From Tenodera sinensis (taxonomy: Eukaryota > Arthropoda > Insecta > Mantodea > Mantidae): 64,000 nt of DNA. Position 1 is the stretch's first letter. Every line of letters starts with the position of its first letter. The notes under the pieces were generated by a model. The model saw only the letters and a list, made by a program, of their open reading frames with translations, was not told where the DNA came from and did not search any database. This document shows, piece after piece, positions 23,942 to 33,542 of the stretch. The stretch lies in NCBI GenBank assembly GCA_030765045.1, contig CM060964.1, forward strand, positions 315,612,128 through 315,676,127, written 5' to 3'. Made by a program: the position numbers and the translations under genes.

Positions 23942-23998
<57 letters not shown>
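23942..23998. repeat. T57 homopolymer
   Basis: An unbroken run of about 57 T. It is either the poly(A) tail of a minus-strand retrotransposed sequence or an assembly-sensitive homopolymer. Confidence 0.95.
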
Positions 23999-24000
<2 letters not shown>

Positions 24001-24001
<1 letters not shown>

Positions 24002-24350
24002 GAATTAACTGACAGGAAGCCTGATTTTGACTTTTTTCAACAAGACTCTGAAACAGCTCATACAGTCAATCTTTCAATGAGAACAATCGAAAGTGTGTTT
24101 AAGGACAAAATTATTAGTAGAGATTTGTGGCCCCCTTGGTCCCCTGACCTAACCCCCTGCGATTTCTACCTCTGGGGTAACTAAAAACACAAAGTGCACA
24201 AAACAAACCCACACACTCTGGAAGAATTAAAACAGAATATCTGCCAGGAAATTGCCAGCATTTGTTAACATGAACTACGGTGAGTGATATATAATTTCCT
24301 ATACAGGTGCCAAAAATGTATGGACAATGACAATGGACAGATTCAAAATC
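24001..24350 (+). pseudogene. mariner-like transposase, C-terminal part
   Basis: FFQQDSETAHT, ISRDLWPPWSPDLTPCDF and YLWG are the classic C-terminal catalytic motifs of an insect mariner-like transposase, followed by TLEELKQNICQEIASI. Stops occur after YLWG and later. Together with the N-terminal piece at 20.24-20.59 kb it may be one element whose middle was lost and replaced by LINE and other sequence. Confidence 0.8.
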
Positions 24351-24541
24351 TCCTTTAATAACATTGGTAAACAAAGCTTTTAAAAGTAGTTTTAAAAATG
24401 TTTTACGGTTTCATCCACACTGTTCTATGACAGCAGCAGTCGGTGATGAGTGCCGAGGATGTGTACAGATAAAACACAGCACAGTCGGTTCAGAGTCTTT
24501 TGGATCACCCGTTGTATATACATAATATATGAATAATTACT

Positions 24542-24543
<2 letters not shown>

Positions 24544-24628
<85 letters not shown>
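24544..24628. repeat. (TAA)n microsatellite, left of DNA transposon
   Basis: About 28 TAA units ending directly at GAGCCATTCTGC, the left end of the transposon at 24629. Confidence 0.97.
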
Positions 24629-24631
<3 letters not shown>

Positions 24632-25660
24632 CCATTCTGCAAATATGTCATACTGAGTGTTAACATTTGAAATCAATGTTTCACTTTTTTTACTGAGGAA
24701 AGATGATGCTAGATACTCCAAAGTATCTTATGAATTGAAAAATAGATCATTTTGACATGAACATGGGTTCAAATTTCACTTCTTACCCATATATTTCCAA
24801 AACACTAAAAATAAGCGTGAATAACAGTGATTTTCGTATCAATATTTCAGGAGCTATGTACAACTGTCTTAATTCTTTTGTTCTGTACATCACACAATGA
24901 CTCTTCGTCTTCGAAACGTGTATATGGCTAATAATTTTTGACATTTATAAAAAATCCTTAGAGCCTGTTTAATTATTACTGTGTCAATGTCAGTTAGTCA
25001 CGGTAAATAAGGATAAAGTCCTCTGAAGGAAAAGTAATAGACTGAAAAGAATATCCTTTTTGATTCTGTGTCATTACAATATAACAAATAAAAATGTATA
25101 AGAAAGTTTTCCTCTATAGTCATTTGTTTTCCCACAAAACACGTGACTAACGGACAATTAGTGCTGGCAACCTGTGGTCGTCATATGCGTACAGTGCTTG
25201 TGAGACTTCAGTCAGGATAGACTATCAGACCGTTTCTGACTCCATGGCTAAAACACCAGCCCAAAGACAACGTGAATACAAACAATGTCCGAAGGAGCAA
25301 GGCAGTTATGCACAATGGAAGGAAAAAATAGAAGTGACTATGAGGAAAGGAAGAGCAATACTGAAACAAACAAAACAAGGAAGAGAACACCTCAAAGCTG
25401 AATATAGGAGACATAAGCAAGCACAGCGGGCAAGACAGAAAATAAGAGACCAAGAAGGGATTGCTAAGGATACTCCATCAACATCAGTGGCTTTCAAAAG
25501 CAGACAGCATTTTGGAAAGTGCAAAAAACGTGTTGAGGAAGCATTGCTGCAATCTCCACGCAAAAGAAAAGAAATGATTCATAAGTTAGCAGTTGAAGAG
25601 GGATTGCATGTTGTAAAACCAAAGAATTCTGTCCCGGTATCAGGAAAACAACTATCAGAG

Positions 25661-26291
25661 TGAGACAGAATATTAGAAGACCCCAAAAGAAAATCGTTCA
25701 TGTGAATGTTTGTTAAAAGTGTAATTTGTTTTTTGATGTTGGTATGAGATAATTAAATGACGAAAACATGTTGATAAGGTTCATTGTTAAGAACAACTAA
25801 GTTTGCACAAAGACGTCATAAATCTTTCCATATTTGATTTTAATATATATGTATAAATATTAGAATTGTATGTGTTCCATAATAAAAGTAGGGGAGGAGG
25901 ATTAGGGATCGCTTCCCTAACGAGAAAGAACTATTTGATGGACGCATGCGCGGATGAATATGAAAAAGGCGGTGTCGCGTCAAACGACGCCAAAAAACTG
26001 TTCACTCGCGTGTGTGTAACTGAAGTGAAAAGACAATCATATTTAGGTAGTGTGAACATGGAACTTTCACCAAACTTTCATCAAGCATAAGTTCTATTAA
26101 GTGAGAAAGTGTAAAGGTTTTTAAGCATTTAGCATGGTGCTGAGAGAAATTGTTTAATATAAAGTATCGATGAAGTGTTAATAAATTAAAACATTGTGTG
26201 ATATTTCATTCCATCCGTTACCACGACCTAGATAGAAAACGAGTCTCATAGCACAGCGCTTTCCATAAAAATAATTGCAAAAACCGCACCA
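25661..26291 (+). repeat. left LTR, family B
   Basis: 631 bp, TGAGACAG...CACCA. Against the right LTR it lacks one copy of a 16-bp segment (ATTGTGATAAAGAAAC). That segment is present in the right LTR and, slightly changed, in the solo LTR at 58.2-58.9 kb, so this is a deletion here. Confidence 0.9.
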
Positions 26292-26293
26292 AA

Positions 26294-26311
26294 TGGCTTG
26301 CCCAACGTGGA
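26294..26311 (+). promoter_or_regulatory. primer-binding site, family B
   Basis: TGGCTTGCCCAACGTGG lies two bases after the left LTR, where a tRNA 3' end (CCA) would anneal. The pol-deleted relative has TGGCTTACCCAAACGTGG in the same place at 59380. I cannot name the tRNA with confidence. Confidence 0.7.
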
Positions 26312-26620
26312 ACACGAATTTAGGATGGAATGGAAATTACGGGAAATGAACTCACGAGAAATACCAAGTGACGCCATATCATCACGCCAAAAAGAAAGAA
26401 GACGCCACTAGAGCATCATTTGATATCGAGATCAGAACACCGATCAACGGATAATCAACGATACATCAGAACACCGATGAACGGATAATCAACGTGGGAA
26501 AACACCGGAGATCGTCTAGCGAAGCCAACTGCCCAGGAGACGTACATAACTGGACAAATCAACGAAAAAAAAAGTAGGATCAAAAATTTTTATTTTTACA
26601 TCCAGTTTATTTTCATTTTT

Positions 26621-28598
26621 ATGTTACTGCGAAGCGGCAAAGTAGTGGGACTTTTAACCCTAAGTGAATTGAATAAAGAAACTAAAATGTCGCGAAAAGA
26701 GATAGAAACAGGAGTGGGGGAAGGGGCAGATAGGCCTAGTTATCAAATAGAACCAGAAAGTGAGGAACAGGTAGCAATAGGAAAAGACCAAAGGTTATTA
26801 ATGATCATGTTTGAAAGACTAGAACAAAATAAAAAAGAGATAGGTCAGAAAATGGAGGGAGTAAGAAAGGACATAGAACAAAGCTTAGGTCAGAGTATAG
26901 GTCAGAAACTGGAACAGAATAAGGAAGAGATAGGTCAGAAAATGGAGGAAGTGAGAAAGGACTTAGAACAGAAAATGGAATTAGGAAGACAGAACTTAGA
27001 ACAGAAAATAGAATTAGGAAGACAGGAGTGTAAAGAAAATATGAAAGTAATGGAAACTAATTTAAAATTAGTACATAAAAACTTAAATGAAACAAAGAAA
27101 GCCTTAGAAGCTAGGATAGAAATCATAGGAGATAGGATGGGAAAAATAGAATCAGAAATGAGAGAAAATAAGTATTAGAAGGAGAAATTGGTAGATGTAG
27201 AGATGAAATAACTGAGTGTAATGCAAGTGTAAACTGTAAGATTACAAATGTAAAAGCAGAAATAACTGAGGAATCAAGGAAAGAAATTGAGGTAGTAAAG
27301 AAAGGAATCATTAATGAAAATGTAGAACAAATTGTAATTCTTAAAATTAAGACTATGGCTGATGTAGTGCAGTCGCAACAAGATGCTATGAATGATATGA
27401 AACAAAGTCACTTAGAAATAAAGAATGATTTAAAATCAATTTGTGAAGAAATGAAAAAAGGAAAAGAAAGTTTGGCTAATGTAAATGATGTGAATGCACT
27501 ACAAAGGCAAAATGATTTAGATGTAAGTAATGTACAAGATAAGAGTTATTTGAATGATGTACAAAATGTTGACTCACCATACAGAGAAAGAGGTTCACAA
27601 TTAAACAATGACACAAAACATGCTACACCAACAGCATACTACATGAAATCACACCACCTACATTTGACGAGGAGAAGGGAGACGATTCAAAACTCTTTGT
27701 TAAAGAGATGGAAGAGTATTTTAAAGTGAAAAGGATACCAAATGAGCTTAGGATGATGATAGTCAAGAAAAGCTTAAAAAACAAGGCATTAGAATGGCTC
27801 AGGTTAACACTAGCTGGTCATGAGTCGTATAGCTCATTCAGAAATCTATTCCTATCAAGGTATTGGGGCCCAGCTAAGCAAAACCAAACTAGGGTAGAGC
27901 TAGCGACAGGTAGATATGATCCAACCAAAGGGTTATCGCTAGTCGATTATTTTATGAAAGTAGCCAACAAAGGAAAGCTGTTAGACCCTAACCTGTCGGA
28001 AGCAGAGCTAATTACCAGCATAACAAGACATTTCCCAGACACGGTGAGAACAGGGTTAATTGTTGCGAGGCCAGTAGATTTTGCAGATATGATAGAATTG
28101 CTGACAGCCTTCGAAACACAAAATGGTCGGCCTAATGAGCATAGACATAGGAACGGTCACCCAAACTCACCCATCTTAAACCGGAGCACGGCTACGAACA
28201 ACCAGAATGAGGGAGAAGATAGAAATACTAGGAGCACCCATGAAAGGGGGAGAGGGGCACACCATTTCCCACAACCACACAATCATGGCAAGAGGATGGA
28301 GAACACAAGACAGCGGTACCACGACACAATACCAAGGGGTGAATCGAGATACAGAACGCATAGATATGATCGGGGGAGACCAGGAGACCGTACCCATCAA
28401 GTGAATCACATACGATTCTGTAGGGAATACTTAAACAGCCAAAGGTCGTCATACAATAGGGGTTCACGCCAAAGGGGCAGAAACCAATGGAACACCGACA
28501 ACGTAAGACAACAAGAACAGAATGAAAATGTGCCGGATAGAACCGATGCTGCGCAGAATACAGAAACAACAATCACCTCTAACGCCCAGGAAAACTAA
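26621..28598 (+). pseudogene. gag: gag of family B, frame-broken
   Basis: Starts MLLRSGKVVGLL at 26621. The N-terminal half is a long, highly charged coiled coil made of variants of (L)EQKIELGRQ-type repeats. The frame is lost at about 27170, where the relative at 60.2 kb has four more bases, and regained at 27.2-27.7 kb. The capsid part then runs in the next frame from about 27640 (MEEYFKVKRIPNEL, LFLSRYWGPAK). The C-terminus has no CCHC knuckle but an Arg/Gly-rich tail (ERGRGAHHF, RQRGRNQW), which probably binds RNA. The same change of frame before the capsid part is seen in the 60.8-kb copy. Confidence 0.8.
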
Positions 28599-28599
28599 G

Positions 28600-31500
28600 T
28601 ACAAGTCAACTTTGTGTCCCGGAAGTTGACCTGTGTGGCAGTAGGGGCAATATTGACCAACATAATATTGGTACCTTGAGGAGACAGGCAAGTGAAAGAA
28701 AGGAAATAACCAGTCCACCAATGATTAGGCTGAAGGTATGGGGTATCGAATTGCCAGCAATGATTGATACAGGAGCCAGCACATCAGTATGTGAGGAACA
28801 GCTATTCCAGGAATTAATAACAAAGAGAAATGCTGAATTCTTGCCTGTGTGTGGAGTGTATTGCAGCACAGCAATTGGCAAGAAAAAGGAACATGTTAAA
28901 TACCAGGTAAGGCTGGTAATAGAAATCGGAAGCTGGAAGTTCGATTTTATTGCCCTGGTAATACCTAGACTAACAGCTACCCTAATCATTGGCAGTGACT
29001 TGCTTAATCTTTCGAGGTCGGTGATCGATTATGACCTACATGAATTTATTATCAAGGAAGGAACCTCAGAGTGCACCGCGAAGTTCCTGGAGGAAGAAAC
29101 ATGCCAGGAGGAACCAGAACAGACAGGGATCCATCCGGATGAGCAGTTCTTTGTGGAGAACATCAATGTCCACAAGAATAGGTTGGTGGACCTAAGGGTA
29201 AGTAAGGAGAAAACAGGTTGGACGAGCGAGGAGAAAATCAAAGAACTTTTTAAGCACAGTATTCCCCTGGAACGACCGAATCCAAATTCACCTTTTCTAA
29301 TTTACACCGATGCTAGTGCGCATTCATATGGAGCAATATTAGCACAAGAAGATGCAGATGGCAACAAATATGTGATTGCCACAGCTTCTAGATTTCTAAA
29401 CAAGATAGAAGCCAATGCCTGCATAACAGAATTAGAAATAGGTGCAATCCATTTTGCGTTACAAAAATTCAGGCAATATATCTACCATTATAAAATAATT
29501 ATATATACTGATCACGTAAGCCTGTCCTTCATCCAAAAATGCAAGCTAACCAACTCCAAAATCTCGAGGTACATACACGAAATAACATCGCACGACATAG
29601 AGGTCAAACATATCCCGGGCAAGGAGAACATCTTTAGTGACTTATTGTCAAGATTAAGATCGGAGAGTCACATACCCGAGACGATATACAATCCACACCA
29701 TGAAATTAAAATCATGCAGATAAATAGTAAAGAAAGCAACGAAATCTTACAAGACTTCAAAAACATAGCGAAGCTACAGCAAGAAGACCCTGAATTGAAG
29801 AGGCTATTCGACAAGGCTCCAGACATAGTACCAAAGTTGGAAGCCAAGATAGGGAAATTTAGGAACATCCTATTTAAATTACATGGTCGCGACGTAAGGA
29901 AGTGGAAAATGATGGTACCAAATTCCTTACAGGACAGGGTTATTTTGGCATTCCATCACTCGATGCTTCACTCTGGTACTGAGAGAACAATGCTTGCAAT
30001 TGAGGAAGTTCTGTACATCAAACATCTTGGCAAGAAAGTCAGGAAGTTAATTTCCTCATGCGACCTATGTCAGAAGGCCAAGCCAATTAATGTAAGATAC
30101 GATGTCGTTCCACAATCCATCGTGAGAAACGAGAAAAATGCATTGGTGTGCATCGACGAACATGGCGAGCTACCAAGGGGGAAAGATGGAAACAGATACA
30201 TCTTTGTCATGTTTGATGTTTTCACAAAATTCACTAAGATATACCCCATTAAGAACATTAAAAGCAGAACTTGCCTAGATAAAATCATCAAGGACTACAT
30301 CCCAAAATATGGGAGAATAAAATCTATTCTATCAGACAATGCAACAATGCATAAAAGTAAGTTATTCCAGGACACCTTAAGAACATTAGGAATAAAATTA
30401 TACTATTCCTCAACGTATTATCCTCAAGGAAACCCAACTGAAAGAACGATGAGGGATATAAATATGTTGTTGTTAGCTAATGCTGGATTTCTGACAATGA
30501 AGTCATTAATCCTCTTGCTCTCCAATATTTTTCACAGATATTGAAGAGACTTAGCAGTAAATGTAACCGCTTTTTAGAGAGCACCATATTTTTATGTTTT
30601 GGTGGTCACATCGCTCTCTCACAACCCCCAGAATGTCTGGAGGACCACACCTGTCGTTGGTTTACGGGTCTTACCGACCTGACCGGGAGAATTATCAAAA
30701 TAAATTCACCGACCATATCCTCTGGTTACCAATCAGAGGACGTATTACATGCCATGACAGGTCAGCATGTTAGGGGTTAAGGTTTTATAAAGAAATTAGA
30801 GAAATGGAGAGGCTGGAAAAATAAAGACTCCCTAGCCCTCAGGAACCCTAATAGCATCGGGGTCGGAAGAGAACAAGAGATGACCAAGGTAAGGTCAGAT
30901 AGAAAAGTTACAGTGAGGAGCAAAACACTAGTAAGTGGAAGTAATGTTCTGCTCAGCTTGGGTACCTTGTGGTTGCCATTCACATATCCCCTAGACGGAG
31001 ACCCCTGAGTACAGGATCTGCAGTATACCAGTATCTAAAACATACAGCCATAGACTCATACAACAAAGTTTTGAAAAATGGGTCAAGAATTGGCAACTGT
31101 GTTTAAATAAAGAATGAGACCATGTGGAAAAATGGCTTAGGCGTTATGGATGATTTTGTGTGAATGAAGAGTATTGAGAATGCATTACTTTTGGACTGCA
31201 TCTCGTACAAATTAAATGACCAGCCTGGAACAAACTCAATAGTGCATAGGGATATAAATATATATTTCTGCCTACTTTACCACAAAGACCACACTTCCTG
31301 GACGGAAAAATGCGGGTACATAGAGGAGGTGATTAACCATTCGGTGAACCCCACGACCAAGTTCGCCCCAATCGAATTGATGACCAACACAAAACCCAAG
31401 AGATTGACAATTGACATTGACACTACGATGGCTGCTCAAAGGGAATTGACAGAGAAGGAAAAATGTCAATTGGCATTCAGAAGGTTACAGCAAAAGGCTG

Positions 31501-31757
31501 AAAAAGAGAGGAACAAGGTAAAAAGATTCGTCAGGAAATGGTCCCCACAAATTGGAGAAAAGGTGCTCTTAAGAAGCCGCAAAGCATCCAAGGCATCTGA
31601 GAAAAGATCTGGAAAGATGGAACTACTGTACACTGGACCACTGGTCATAACAAAACAGCTGGGTGACCACACGTATGAGCTACAGAATACAAATGGCAAG
31701 TTGGTAGGAAGATACCATAAAAATAAATTAAAACCATACAAAGAAAGGACCAAATAG
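28600..31757 (+). pseudogene. pol: pol of family B: protease, RNase H, integrase; no RT
   Basis: The frame is open from about 28.58 kb, overlapping the end of gag in the -1 frame. The protease has MIDTGASTSV with an intact DTG (about 28.77 kb). Around 29.25 kb the sequence passes directly from the linker after the protease (TSEEKIKEL) to RNase H (FLIYTDASAHSYGAIL, YTDHVSL), so fingers, palm and the YxDD site of RT are missing while the frame stays open. Integrase follows, with a CDLCQKAK zinc-site half, first catalytic region CIDEHGEL, LSDNA and PTERTM. At 30465 a LINE-derived insertion interrupts; the rest of integrase with its GPLV C-terminal module resumes at 31262 and ends at 31757. Confidence 0.85.
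30466..31247 (-). mobile_element. LINE-derived chimeric insertion with 14-bp duplication
   Basis: AGGGATATAAATAT flanks the segment (30452-30465, 31248-31261). On the minus strand its 3' end is the LINE ORF2 C-terminus (LMTSLSEIQH-like). Upstream comes the 400-bp segment shared with 20.68-21.07 kb, then about 310 bp found nowhere else in the window. Long target duplications and a LINE 3' end point to insertion by LINE machinery; the 5' part may be a template-switch product. Confidence 0.75.
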
Positions 31758-32514
31758 TCTTTGCCAACAAATATGTAAGGCAGAATAGTAGAGATGATGG
31801 AAAATAACAATTTTTAATGGGTTACTTATAGAAAATTATGTTCAGATTGGAAAATACAACAAAAAAGAAAATCAACATAGTCATTGGCTATATTGACCAC
31901 AAAGAGCATTGTCAACAAAGACATATGAGGACACTGATTGTCATTAAAGAAATGAATTATAGCGACGGAAAATAATGTGTTTTTGACATAAGGATGTCAG
32001 GGACAAAAATAAAAAGGAGTCAATTGTGATGACAAAGATAAAAATATTTTGACACAAAGATGTCGAGGGTGAATTGAGAAGAAAAATAATACAATTGCAG
32101 AATAATTTTATTGTAAGTATAGAAGTTTTCTCTTATAGAGATAAGAGACAAAGAGGTGACAATTAGTGAAGTAAGAAAAACCATAATCAGAAAAGCAATG
32201 CCCATGAAATAAGATGGATGATATAGCCAAGAAGAAATGTTGAACCAAATAATAATGAATAAGAACCCAATTAAAAAATGGTACCATTAGTAACATCAGA
32301 GTTTAAGAACCGACTCAACGACCTGCCTATACATAATAAGCTTACAAGACAAAGAAGGCAAAGAACTGAATAAAATATTGCCATAAATATGATCATAATC
32401 ATTAGCTTAAAATTTGTATCCTGTTTTTCTCTCCTCATAACAAGGAACATAAGTCAAAAACCACATAATAAACCATGATACACTTAAATTATATTTGTGT
32501 CAATGTCAAATGTA

Positions 32515-32705
32515 CAATAACTGAGTATGTGTTGTATAAGAACTGAATATGTGTTGTATAATAACTAAACATATGGTGTATAATAACTGGATATGTTGTA
32601 TGATAACTGGATATGTTGTATAATAACTGAATGTGTTGTACAATAACTGAATATGTATTATATAATAACTGAACATGTATTGTGTAGTAATTGAATATGT
32701 GAAAT
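32515..32705 (+). repeat. minisatellite, units of about 22 bp
   Basis: About eight variants of GTTGTATAATAACTGAATAT in tandem in the 3' untranslated part of the family B element. The pol-deleted relative has a single unit at about 62.66-62.69 kb. An A24 run follows at 32768-32791. Confidence 0.85.
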
Positions 32706-32895
32706 TTATAAAGACATACTGTGTCATGCCAAAACAAAAGACAAAGACAAACAATGAAGAAGACTGTAAAAAAAAAAAAAAAAAAAAAAAAATATTGTAC
32801 AAAGTTATTGCATCAGAGGAGTAGGGAGAAGTATTGTATTGCGTTTCAAGATTGTAAATATAGGTGACAACTTGAAGAACAAAACAAGGGGCAGG

Positions 32896-33542
32896 TGAGA
32901 CAGAATATTAGAAGACCCCAAAAGAAAATCGTTCATGTGAATGTTTGTTAAAAGTGTAATTTGTTTTTTGATGTTGGTATGAGATAATTAAATGACGAAA
33001 ACATGTTGATAAGGTTCATTGTTACGAACAACTAAGTTTGCACAACGACGTCATAAATCTTTCCATATTTGATTTTAATATATATGTATAAATATTAGAA
33101 TTGTATGTGTTCCATAATAAAAGTAGGGGAGGAGGATTAGGGATCGCTTCCCTAACGAGAAAGAACTATTTGATGGACACATGAGCGGATGAATATGAAA
33201 AAGGCGGTGTCGCGTCAAACGACGCCAAAAAACTGTTCACTCGCGTGTGTGTAACCAAAGTGAAAAGACAATCATATTTAGGTAGTGTGAACATGGAACT
33301 TTCACCAAACTTTCATCAAGCATAAGTTCTATTAAGTGAGAAAGTGTAAAGGTTTTTAAGCATTTAGCATGGTTCTGAGAGAAATTGTTTAATATAAAGT
33401 ATCGATGAAGTGTTAATAAATTAAAACATTGTGATAAAGAAACATTGTGTGATATTTCATTCCATCCGTTACCACGACCTAGATAGAAAACGAGTCTCAT
33501 AGCACAGCGCTTTCCGTAATAATAATTGCAAAAACAGCACCA
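32896..33542 (+). repeat. right LTR, family B
   Basis: 647 bp, otherwise as the left LTR with about ten base differences and the 16-bp segment retained. Directly followed by the AGAG duplication and the continuation of the interrupted transposase gene. Confidence 0.9.

Larger units (their letters stand above)
25661..33542 (+). mobile_element. Ty3-like LTR retrotransposon lacking the RT domain (family B)
   Basis: Direct LTRs at 25661-26291 and 32896-33542 begin TGAGACAG and end CACCA, and AGAG is duplicated on both sides (25657-25660, 33543-33546). A primer-binding site starts TGGCTTGCCCAACGTGG at 26294, and a purine-rich tract AACAAGGGGCAGG precedes the right LTR. The internal order is gag, protease, RNase H, integrase; the reverse transcriptase domain between protease and RNase H is absent. 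A 782-bp LINE-derived insertion cuts the integrase. No envelope-like ORF is visible. LTR identity by hand count is about 98%, so insertion was recent. Confidence 0.9.

Noticed and set aside
24425..24721. minus-strand ORF with a long isoleucine run
   Set aside because: The run is the translation of the (TAA)n array.
32489..32802. minus-strand Tyr/Ile-rich ORFs
   Set aside because: Translations of the minisatellite and poly(A) run.
31758..32895. envelope-like gene after integrase in the family B element
   Set aside because: Only short broken frames with no signal peptide or membrane segment pattern; it is untranslated sequence with a minisatellite.
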